From: Ichthyophonus hoferi
Lineage: Eukaryota; Opisthokonta; Ichthyosporea; Ichthyophonida; Ichthyophonidae
DNA length: 64,000 bases
Assembly: GCA_002751075.1 (NCBI GenBank)
Contig: NAOQ01000098.1
Span: 65,819 to 129,818 of the forward strand
Direction of reading: 5' to 3'
Translations under genes and position numbers: made by a program
The notes under the pieces: generated by a model
The model's input: the letters and a program-made list of their open reading frames with translations, nothing else
What the model was told of the DNA's origin: nothing
Database searches by the model: none
Shown: piece after piece, positions 10,681 through 21,712 of the stretch
How the letters are laid out: each line of letters opens with the position of its first letter
Position numbering within the stretch: position 1 is the first letter of the stretch

Positions 10681-12698
10681 CCGCAAATAGCCTGTATACA
10701 CGTAACGACGATTATGAAAACTAATGGGGGAAAAGAAGTTGTATTGACTAATGTTACTAAAGTTGTCAAATAGTGTTTTATACTCTAAACTCTTGAAAAA
10801 AAAATGAGTTTACTATATGAGAACGACTTAAGGTCTCCAAGTACAGGACATGGCATGTGAAGTTAAATCCTCTTCTAAGTACAATATTAAGGAAGAAACA
10901 AGACGTTTACAGTGCCAGTCCTGGTATTGAGTGAGCAGGCTGATCGAAAATGTTGAACAGTTTACCGTTTACATGTAACATACCCAGGAACTAAGTAAAT
11001 CTGGAGATAATACTGATAAGTTAAGTAATCTATCTTGCAAATATTCGCCAATTAAATGGCTCCTAGTCTAAAAGGTTTACTGATTTATGTAGGATAAAGA
11101 TTTGCATCATACTTCTCTACTAATCCACAATGACAATATGATCATAGCGACACCAAAAGTGACATCAACATCAATTTCTCTTTGAACATGTAGGACTGGA
11201 TACTCCACGTAGACATCAGCCCCCAAATATACCAAAGAAAATGCATGTGTCAAACTGCTGACACGCCGGCAAAGCCGAATCCAAAGCCGGATCTTGTTGG
11301 CAACCGCGAGTCACATGAACACCGATTGACCAAAGCTAGTTAGCGTGCATTATGCTAGTAGAGTATGATCTGACAGCGGTATAAAAATGGTATGGCTGAG
11401 GGAGGCTTATTGAGTTTTAAGGGAGGAATTCCAATAAAATGATGCTGGCATAGTTTTCTCTACACCTATATTTGGAAGTACCGAGTATCCCCTACCATAG
11501 AAAAACTGCGATACGATAGTTTCGCGCACTTTGGTAAAGCCATTTTAATTACTTTACACACCTGATGACGACATTAAGATTAGTATCCTAAAAGAAACGA
11601 AATGATTCGAGATTAGAATCCATATTAAAAGCGTGCAAAAGATATCCGCCGATCCATGCTCAATTTGTTGATTTTTCAGATGGCAAGTCATGAAACTGGG
11701 TATCATATAAGAACTCGTGTTACTTACAGGCTAAGAGGATCAGTGAATTTCGTATTTTTTAAAAAAGAAAACTCTACTTTTTTTTTTCTCAGATAAGGGG
11801 ACACAATTGCTTATATTCATTCAAGATATGTTTAAAAAAACAGCTCTCGCAAACACTTAACTAGTTTTGAGTAATATCAAACACCCGGTCAAGAATATTG
11901 ATCCATATCATGGATTTTACAGGCGAAGGCAATACGTACTCATACTTTCCTGTATGCACACTCGGTTATACGGACCCGAAGTCTCAAATTTTAAGTGTAC
12001 TTTTAAAATGTTCGATTTTTAGAAAAGAAAAATATATAAAATTTGCATCACAATAATTTTTATTAGTTTCTGTTCTAAGCTAAAATGGAAAAACCAGTTA
12101 CAATCGCTACAGCCTACAGTTTGGCACATGTCTCAATGTGTACGCCAAATTTATAGTAAAACCTTCCTTGCCTATTCTATACTCGGCATTGGAATCTTCG
12201 ACAGCATTATTTTATTTGTACTTTAAAGTATTTTGCAAACAAAATAGGCTTGTTGGCGTGAAATAAAGTCGGCTCTTAATTTTTTCTGGAAGCCAATGTT
12301 AAATTGCAAACAGTGGCCCTAGACAACGCAGTTAAATTATACTAAGTCATGACCATACTCCCTTTTTGCCCGAACAACCATACAGAGGCCTATGCTCTAT
12401 CTTGCTACACTTTCGTAATTATTCCAAATGCAAATATTATATCCATTTTTATTTTTGTAATTTTTTTAGTATTTCAATTGACCTGCATGTCCAGTATGGG
12501 GCGTAAAATAATATTTCTTAAACAAATTCTTAAACGAACCGTTTGGTTTTCGAAAAGGGGGCAAAGAAATGATACACAATTTTATTTTATTCGAATCACA
12601 AAAACCGTATCTCAAATTTTCTCTAGTTTCATATTATTATCAAAGACTTAAATTCCTAAACCATTTCGTCGTCACACTGTATTTCTATTTGTACTTAA
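10681..12698. other. Non-coding stretch, no gene seen
   Basis: AT-rich DNA between the tandem array and paralog 2. A small GC-richer patch near 11,260-11,470 has no identifiable coding content. No RNA gene was recognised. Confidence 0.45.
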
Positions 12699-13622
12699 TT
12701 ATACATTCTTTTGTCCAGGCGAAGATAATTTGTACATTGCCTTGGAGATCTTAATTTCATGGCTCAAATTACTATGATGCTGAAGAGATCTAAATTCTTG
12801 ATAGCTCTTCCTGCAAATAAAGCAAACAAAAGGAAGAGAAAGCTGTGATCGTCTCCTTCTAAGTCTCTTTTCCCCCACAAATACGTTATCTTTATTTAGG
12901 CGTACTCCCGAAACGCTACTTGATTCGTATGAGCTGTTAGCCTTATGTTGTACATCTACGTGCGCGTCAGAGATACCGATAAGCCGAGTAGAGTGTCCGT
13001 TGGACACATCCATATCGGGAGAATCAGGAGGAGTGTTTATAAGGGATGATCCTGATGATGAGAATCGGCGCGTGCACGAATATGGATGACTGCCACTACA
13101 ATAGAAATTGGGTGAATTGCAAAATTTTCCACTAGGTATAGCGTGCGTATTTAGTGGTGTTGAATAAGAAGAGGTAGGTGTGAGACCTGCAGTCATGGAT
13201 GCCTCTAGGCCGGCCATCGTGAGATAGTCGCTTGGGCAGGAGTGTGTGCGTACGCGATCACAACTGTAGTCAAAGTTCTGTTCCAAAACATTTGCGTTTT
13301 TGTCTTGAAAGGTGTACATGTGATTTGGAGATGCATAGGGGGACAATCCATCCATATTCGGTTGTGATGAAAGCGATTGGTTATACATAGAAGTGGAAGA
13401 CATGGGGTTAGAATATTTGGTAAGAGGTAGTATTTCCACTTCGAACGGTTGTGAGTTACTGCCTATCATTTGCATGACATCCTCAAAGTTTAAGGACTGA
13501 TCTGAAGTAAATGAGGTGTTAACCTCTGCTTGTCTCAGAACCATAGCCACATAGGATGGATCAAGGTCAAAAAACTCTAGGTCGTTTAGTGCATTTGCGG
13601 GGTTACAACTAAGAGACTCCAT
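12699..13622 (-). CDS. Single-C2H2 zinc-finger protein, putative transcription factor (paralog 2)
   Basis: Intronless. The first ATG is at 13622 (MESLSCNP...), giving 307 residues; the frame is open a few codons further upstream but without an ATG. It shares with paralog 1 the N-terminal block (NDLEFFDLDPSYVAMVLRQA), an SCP[SN].Y motif, TRRFSSSG, the TPPDSPDMD motif, the RRLRRRRSQLSL basic stretch and a single C2H2 finger (C267, C270, H283, H288), followed by ISKAMYK. The regions between these blocks differ, as expected of an older tandem duplication under selection on the N-block and the finger. Presumed nuclear DNA-binding regulator; no named family is recognised. Confidence 0.84.
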   Translation of the reverse strand: MESLSCNPANALNDLEFFDLDPSYVAMVLRQAEVNTSFTSDQSLNFEDVMQMIGSNSQPFEVEILPLTKYSNPMSSTSMYNQSLSSQPNMDGLSPYASPNHMYTFQDKNANVLEQNFDYSCDRVRTHSCPSDYLTMAGLEASMTAGLTPTSSYSTPLNTHAIPSGKFCNSPNFYCSGSHPYSCTRRFSSSGSSLINTPPDSPDMDVSNGHSTRLIGISDAHVDVQHKANSSYESSSVSGVRLNKDNVFVGEKRLRRRRSQLSLPFVCFICRKSYQEFRSLQHHSNLSHEIKISKAMYKLSSPGQKNV

Positions 13623-13831
13623 TGCGAAAACTTGTTGCAAGTTTCCGTGTGTTGTTTAATCTTACTCGAGATGATGGTAATTATAGGCGACTTCAGTTGC
13701 ATTAAAATGAATGCAAAAAAGGGATTGGACAACCCGTACAGGACTTATGTCAAAGGCAAAATCAGAAAATCAAAAAAAAAAACACCTAAAAACGCTAAAT
13801 TGTTTTTTAGTGAGCTGATAGTGTGCATGCC

Positions 13832-13897
13832 CTATTTATACATTGGCTCTTTCCTCTAATCGCTAAGCTTAATAAACACAAGTTTATTCAGCATTGG
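13832..13897 (-). promoter_or_regulatory. Promoter of zinc-finger paralog 2: TATA plus two conserved boxes
   Basis: On the minus strand: CCAATGCTG (13897-13889), GCGATTAG (13863-13855) and TATAAATAG (13840-13832), about 210 bases upstream of the ATG. Order, orientation and spacing match the promoter of paralog 1. Confidence 0.6.
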
Positions 13898-16124
13898 CCT
13901 AGTTCACGACTGGATCTTTTATCGCAATCAGCCAACTGATATTTACGTAATTATTGGTTGTATATCATTTTCTACTATGCCATTAAAATGATTTTAATAG
14001 TCCGATTGGTCTCCTTTTTCTGGGTTTACGTAATTAAGGATCATTTAGATGGATGCATCAACTTTGATTCCAGTCGCATAACTACTAGTGATTGTAAGTA
14101 GTAGAACACCTATGTACAATATCAAAATATATAAGAAAAACTGCAATATTTATTTTTATTTTTTATTTTTTTATTATTGTATTATTTATTTCCTTCTTTA
14201 AAGTTGCTAAAAGGATGTCGATGGCAGGGATAGGGTTATTATAGATCTGGTTATTGTAATTAGCAATATAGAATCGTAATTACAGAGTTATTAGGCAAAT
14301 ATATGCAACATAAGTAGTTATCCAGATAGTCATTAGCCATTCGTAATTGAAGTTGAATGGTACTCGAAGCGGCCGGCAAACAAGTTTAATTTTTTGTAGA
14401 TATCTTTGCAGAATAAAATAAAGAGTATGCATTTCTTGGCTATTTTTTCTTTTTTGTTAACGCGTGTATTTTCAATGACGTGACTGATTTTTTTATAACT
14501 TTTATAAATAAACGCACCAAGATTGCGCAGTAGCAATAGAATGCACTAGGGTGTTCTAAATTCATGTCTATATTTAAATACGAATATAAATTCAAATAAT
14601 TACGGCGATAGGCCAATCATAAAGCTTTCCCGATCTAATTCTCATCCACTCACAATTGTACGTCATAGCCTCACTACTATATTTTGGTAGTTAGATGTAT
14701 GTGATCTATTTAACGCATCTATATTAGGAAGAGTATAAGAGATATTTATAAAAAGGTGCATTACTTGGCAAGATTTCTTTTGAATTTGTTTTCAAAGCAA
14801 GATCAATCCTTCAATAATTGCAAACATTGCTTCAAAATACGTAGGGCACAACTGACCCAAATGGCCATTGGATCAGGCCTGTAAAAATATATCAGGCCCA
14901 GTTAGACAAAATTACCATATTAGGTATAATGTTTAGGCTTATGGTATTGCGATCAGGCCGAGAGAAAATTTATTCTCAATGCCAGCTTTCCTTTGTATTG
15001 CCCGCGAATGATCTCATGTAAGTATGGCAGGAGGCCACAAGTATGCCCAATACAGCCCATTACAGCGTGGAATGGTGATTCGAATATGGTACTCAACGGA
15101 GTCTACCCACTCCATGTAGTTATATTCTGCAGACGTACTAGAAATGTGTTAGTCATGCAAAATACATGCGCATGTGTCATTTGGTCTTGGTTGGGACGAC
15201 ACTAGGTAACGCTTCATAAAACCCGTTTGTACTCCCCTTCTCACCCGCATAATTAAGTAATCCCACCATCTGGACTGAACAACAAAAAAAAAAGCTACTT
15301 AGTGTTAACGCAACTACGGTTGCTAATTAGGCAATTTATCATTTATGACCATCTAGATGTTTCAATGTGCATCTAGATCAACCCTGTTCCATCAACCATT
15401 TATCAGCAATCAAAATGCAATGATTTTCCCCGGGATGATTTTCATCAGACTGACGTAAATGTATACACCAGTGCGACAATTTATTTTTACACGTGCATTT
15501 GGAATGTTTAAAAGATTCCATGAAAATGTAAATATAGAAGCAACAACTGAATGTGCTCATTAAGGTAATGACGTATATATATATATGAATGTACGCTGTC
15601 ATAAAGGTGAATACTTCAAACGGGCTGATTAGTTGCATCTAACCCCAGCGATATGTCCACATGGACTCTATGAACGTAAGCGATGGGGATATTATATTTT
15701 GATCATTCCTCCGGGATATTTGATTAAACAATTTTAACCGGTCCAAGCTTAGTCCGAGCTTTCTAAAAAAAGAAACCAAGAATAAAATAAAAGAGTATAA
15801 TTAATTGGTTCATAATTCCACGCCTATTGCTTGAGTTATTTATTATACCTAACGTTGTCTATTAGGAAAAAGATATACATATATGGCAACATATATACAT
15901 AAATACATAGATACATATGTAATATAAGCCATAAATATGTATGAAAATATGGCAAACAATATTGTATTAATAATTTCTTATTGACATATTTATTTTCTAC
16001 GCCAATTATTTCATCAAATTAATGCCGCGTCAGATCTTATTTGCAACTTGTTTCCATTAAGGGTAAACCGATGACGTTAATTTTATCCTAAAAAATAAAA
16101 AACTCTGGTTTTATTTGTTGTAAA
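13898..16124. other. Non-coding stretch, no gene seen
   Basis: AT-rich intergenic DNA with short ORFs only. A GC-richer patch at 14,850-15,210 has a 70-codon ORF without recognisable domains. No RNA gene found by eye. Confidence 0.45.
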
Positions 16125-16440
16125 TAGTAAGGGGTTCCAATGACCTATTTTAGAAGGAAATAAAATACGGGATTAAGGGGCGTAGTAACGTGTAAATTTT
16201 TCATACAGGGAGTACAGATATACGAAGACATATTTTTATTATTATACAAGTCGGCAGGACTTGTCTTAGGCAGGATCCCTAAGAAATAAGTTATCTGGAC
16301 CCCAATTATGCAGTCTGAAATGGCTTACATCTGGTGATAGGGCCTCTACCATTGGGCGGTTTGATTTTGATCGGGCATCCTGGATTGGTATTTAACATCA
16401 TTACACTGCATCAACTAGTTTTCCAAACAACATATGTAAT
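16125..16440 (+). repeat. Dispersed repeat family A, copy 1
   Basis: About 310 bp related to copies at 27,172-27,500 and 37,160-37,450. Landmarks in order are TGACCTAT-TTT-AGAAGG, GTCGGCAGGACTTGTCTTAGGCA, CTGAAATGGCTTA, GGGCCTCTACCATTG and GATCGGGCATCCTGGATTGG. All three copies have the same orientation. No coding capacity, so it is a non-autonomous element or terminal-repeat remnant of unknown class. Confidence 0.65.
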
Positions 16441-17339
16441 AGTAATTGCTAATACTATTAAAGGCATACAGGTATATAGCGTAGTACTTAAAATTTATTC
16501 AATATCCATGTTTTAAACAAAAAAAAACAAAAAAAAAACAAGTAAACACGCGCGGTTTTAGTGCTCAGATCCACATCCTCTGAATTACTCATATCAAATA
16601 AGATTGTTTTATCGTTTCATGGCGCGCTCGAAATCCTTAGTCTAACTTTGCCTATTAACAAAACCCACTCAAAGTTTATTATGAATATATCTGTTCATCA
16701 GATAATTAATTGTATGCTCGTTATCCAATGGATATATCAATATTAGTCAACTCTTGGTATCTAATAAATGCATTGGTTTGATTGCATAATTTCGTATTTA
16801 ATTACTATTTAATCTGTGTAGATTAGATTGTATCTGTATCTATATATGGATTAAGATTCCGTTGCCAATTGAATGCTAGTTTGTTTTCAGATATATATAT
16901 ATATATATATTTCTATATATATATATAGAAATATAGAAATATGTTATCCCTACAAAATAAACACTAAGCAAATAATAAAAATGTAGAAAGAAGGGCTGCT
17001 ATAGCAATACACATTAAACGTACAATTAGAGAATAACACTCTTGTCATTATTTAATAATAATAAATCCTTTTTTTTTCGTCATATATAAATATATCTAAA
17101 TGCCAATGTCAGGCTGTGTAATTATTACGTCAGACATTAGAGAAGGCAGGCAGCTACAATTGGAAGTAGAGAATTACGTAAATAGAGGCAAAAGATCTTT
17201 ATTCAGCATAGCTGGGAAAAAGTAGAGGCAGATCCTGTCACAGACAGATCCCTTTTATACTTTCTAAATATAACATACAATATATAGACTACTTGGTAAT
17301 CGACTTATTGATGAATTAATTAAGACAATAATCGTTTTT
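16441..17339. other. Non-coding stretch with TA-repeat palindrome
   Basis: AT-rich DNA. Around 16,890-16,942 there is a (TA)n run joined to a short ATATATAGAAATATAGAAATA block able to fold on itself. No gene is supported. Confidence 0.45.
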
Positions 17340-17650
17340 TCAACCACGTTGTGTATGTCGCTATACTGGACAGTAAGGATCCTGGAGATCAGCCAGCACG
17401 TATGAAAATTACGAAGTAGATCAGGAAAGTCAAGTTCGGAAGGAGAACAAATAGGCGGATACGTACTGGAAATCATCAATCGATGTATCTAAATATATAA
17501 GATATTACAGGGCAGGAGATCTCGTTAAAACTAAGATGCGCTAATTAAGACACTGGAAGACGGAGAAGAGGTAGTTGGGAGAGATATATGTGATGGTAAT
17601 GCAGACTGGCCGTCCTTAGCTGTCTTTTCATAGACAAAACTGGTACTGTA
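17340..17650 (-). CDS. Possible coding exons of an unidentified gene
   Basis: Two minus-strand stretches have coding-like composition. One (about 17,640-17,531) follows an acceptor-like CAGTACCAG and reads VYEKTAKDGQSALPSHISLP. The other (about 17,466-17,350) reads STYPPICSPSELDFPDLLRN. Splice phase between them cannot be settled and no domain is recognised. They could be exons of a short gene downstream of the SLC25 carrier, or chance. Confidence 0.22.
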
Positions 17651-18212
17651 TGTATACGAGGATACGTATGTATAGTATATATATGGACGTATACGTGTGG
17701 AATAATGGGGGTCAGAGAAGTTTGGCTGAATTATAAATTTATATCTTCGCATATATATAGTATAACACATCAAGCAAATCTCATATATGGAAAATAACAG
17801 TCTAACCAGCCAGTAAACTCTGAATATAACATATTCATATAAGTTCGAGCCTACCATCAACACTAAGGGCATCTTCTACTAAGATGCATGACAGGCAGCA
17901 AGCACAAATGATTTCATAAGGAAGCTAAGCCTACAAACTCCATTAGGCGTATCTATCTGCTAGAGGCAGCAAGATAATAATAACCTTTAAAAGTGCCACA
18001 CAATTTAAAAGGAGTTTAGGTACTCATTTTTACCCGACCCAATCGTAAATGACAGCTAAAATTAAAGATATTACATCAATAAATAAGCACAATATTTCAA
18101 TTATTCACATTAACTCCTCACCTCCAATTATAATATCAAACAAAAAGTCCTACAACACCGCATTTTCCCCATTGGTTTGCACTTTCCTTTTACGAGGATA
18201 TCCCTATATCAC

Positions 18213-19901
18213 TTACAATGTCTTCATTAGGAAGGTAACCAGAGCCACATGGGTAGCACGTGAGGCCATGCCTCGGGTGTAAAATTTGGCAGTGCCCAAT
18301 AGACCTCGGCTGTTAAAAATGTCACGTATAGTACGAAATAGGGGTACCTGTGATTTGCACGGGAAGATAGATGAACAATATTCAATCAAAGTAAATATTT
18401 ATCATTCATGTGACATATAAGGACTCATGATCTGGATTTCATTGGTTATCCTGGCAGCTTTAGATTAGAATCACGCATCATAATACTCTCATACTATATC
18501 ATACTTACAAACAACCAGGTTATGGTATATATAACGTATAATATACCCATATATATATCTATGCCTATACGTATGTGCGTAAGTAGGCATGCATATGCAA
18601 GTACCTATATCTTAATGGCAACCGTTTCATATTTTTATGATTGACACAGAGTAATTTTCAATTGACGGGCAGGAGGTGGGAGTGGATAAAAAACAGTGAA
18701 GTATGGATGTGAGAGAAAGACATTTAATTTTTTGATAGCAAGAATTAGCATGAAGCATGATAAGGCAGTACTAAGTGGTACAAAAAGGATTTACCTTGTG
18801 CTTTGCTTTTGAATTTTGCTGGACTGTAGCTACCATCACTGCATCGATTGATTAAATGTTAGCCCAATAACAACAGAGTATTATCGCATATATGGCAACA
18901 GTACCGTCTCAATAATGTCTTTTACCTAAATACATCAATAAAATCCCCCGACTTCCCATTGACCATTGGTCCAATATAAGTCGTGTTAAAGGTCATCCAA
19001 GTAAGATGACGGGAAGAAATATTAATAATCATAATACCCATAATAGTGGGAAGGACACCGTCAATTTACTTATAAGTAAATTTTGAAATGGAATTATATG
19101 ATATATGGATGAGCTAGGCTAAGAATCAGTTGGTTCAAAACAGCTAATTAGAAGCTGAAGAATTATAAAGGTTGTATTTTTCTTAGTTTTCCTTACATAA
19201 TTCATTAGAAAATAGAATTATCCTGGTATATATATAAGACCCATTTATAGCTACTTCAAAGCAAACCAACTAAAACAGTTTAATTTAGTTTATTTTTATT
19301 TTTTTATTTTTTATTATAGAAACACTTCTAGATTGTACTTACATTCGTTTAAAACTCTCGTTTTTTCTTCTCTTTGGTAATCAATACATAAATGCATTAA
19401 CAAATGTATCTTTATATCTATTTCCATGTATCTAATAATAAATATACCTCCAGAGATGGATCTAGATGCATATCAAAACATTTATGTCAAATAACCATTG
19501 TAATCATGAATGTATATCGAAGCAATTATACAGGCTTAGGATAGGATAGACATAGATATAAGTGTATTTATGTTTATGTATATAATCCAAAACACACAAG
19601 CACATTTACATTCAACCATACCATTATGCTTACTTACCATCAAGTGGTAAAGTTACAAAGCAACTAATCATCCCGCCGGTAAGAGAAGCTATACCACGCT
19701 CTCTAAAGCTCAGTTCCTTGCTTTGGCGTGATAGGTAATTGGTTAGACGCAATGCAGTCAATGACATGGGGAAAGAGAGATACGGAAAAGAGTATAAAAA
19801 AATGATTTAAATTTTTTGAAAAAGATAAATATATTACAACAGTAGCATACATCTCAATGGTAAAGCCTTATGATAGTATCATAATCAAATGAGAATAGGA
19901 A

Positions 19902-19934
<33 letters not shown>

Positions 19935-21660
19935 ATGGAAGAAAAAAGAGAGGGAAATATGACATATTCACACCAAGACACGGGTTGCAATATAATGTAA
20001 TAAGTGTACGTATATACACAAATAAGTATTTGGCAGACGTACCTATCCTTGTATCGAAGCATGGCCGCCTCTGTCACTCCAACAAAAAAAAATCGAGACG
20101 ACCTGTACATATGCCAAATGATCACGTAATCAGTCACTGTGACGATTGGTTCTTGTAGGTTCCATCCTATTAAGTGCGCATCAAAGACATGACCATATAG
20201 GGACAGAGTGTATGTGTATGTACTAGAAACTTAAAGGCATGATCTGTGTTTTTGATTAATTTCTTTTTTTTTTAAAAAAAAAAGATTAAGGGCCAATTAG
20301 AATTAGAAAATTAGTTTCTCGCATTAGGTAACACAGATAATGAAATCAAAAAAAGTAATCTATTTTATTTATCAGTGATATTTTAAATACATTGAAATCA
20401 ACAAATAAAATTAAGAAGAGGATAGTATAGTCCTATATGCTCAGTGCCCAAAGGAGAGAAATCAATTGTATGTGAGATGGGATAGGCAGGTTGGTGGATA
20501 GAAAGAATAGTAGAGGTAAGAACAAGTGAAAGCACGTTATGTATAAATAAGGTCGGATATATTTGCTAATAATCATACTAAGTATTGCAAAAAAAACTGG
20601 TTGGAGACACAAGCCACTAGCAAATAGTACTAGGCTTAGAAAGTCGGGGGTAAAAAATTCAAAGTCAATAGGAATCCAGTTGGGATTGTCCCGAGTAATG
20701 TCTGACATTATACACAAAGGGACTAATATATACGCAGGAATAAAACCAAACAGGCTAATCACAGCTAAAAGGAGAAACAAAATTTACCAATCCATGACTC
20801 TCTTTCCTGCTAAAATGTGAGCGCCTTTCATGAGTGCCAAGGGGCCTTCATTACGAATGACGTCACTGAGAACATAGCACGACGCCTTAGTCGACTGTTA
20901 GCCATAAACGCATGTGGGTTAGAATGGAGATATCAATACATGGTTATACCATAAAAAAAAATACATCCACCTTAGTATCAAATATCCTCAAAGAATATCA
21001 AAGAATATCAAAGAATATCAAAGAATATCCAAGAGTATTAAAGAATATTTATTAAATTAATCATATTTAGTACTAAGTAATCTATGCTGATAACCTATGA
21101 TAGACGGATGCAGAGAGGCTTCGCTGGCTGCATTCCCATAGAAAGCATGCACATTACATTACTATGTTAACCATCGATCGGCTTAAAATATATTACATTT
21201 CTACTATTGGCAAGTCACATGTATGCCCCCATTACCTTTACTACTAATAATAGCAATAAAAATAATAGTAATGATAATGATAATAAAAATAAGATTAAGA
21301 ATAAGAATAAGGAATAATAATAATAATAATAATAGCAATAATAATAATAGTAATGATAATAGTAATAATAATAGTAATAATAAGAATAAGAATAATAATA
21401 AGAATAATAATAGCAAGAATAATAGTACTAATAAGAATAAGAATAAAAATAAGAATAATAATAATAATTACAATAACAATGGTAATAAGAATAATAATAA
21501 TAGCAATAATAAAAATAAGAATAAGAATAAGAATAATAAGAATAATTAATAATAAGAATAAGAATAATCAATAATAATAAAAATAATAATAATAGTAAGC
21601 AGATCTATAATAAAAATAATAAGGATAATAATAAGGATAATAATAAGAATAATAATAAGG

Positions 21661-21712
<52 letters not shown>

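Noticed and set aside
14993-15205. 70-codon ORF in a GC-richer patch
   Set aside because: Looked faintly like a retroelement pol piece, but no family motif could be placed.
21204-21574. Asn-rich and Leu/Ile-rich ORFs in the trinucleotide satellite
   Set aside because: Pure repeat translation inside an intron.
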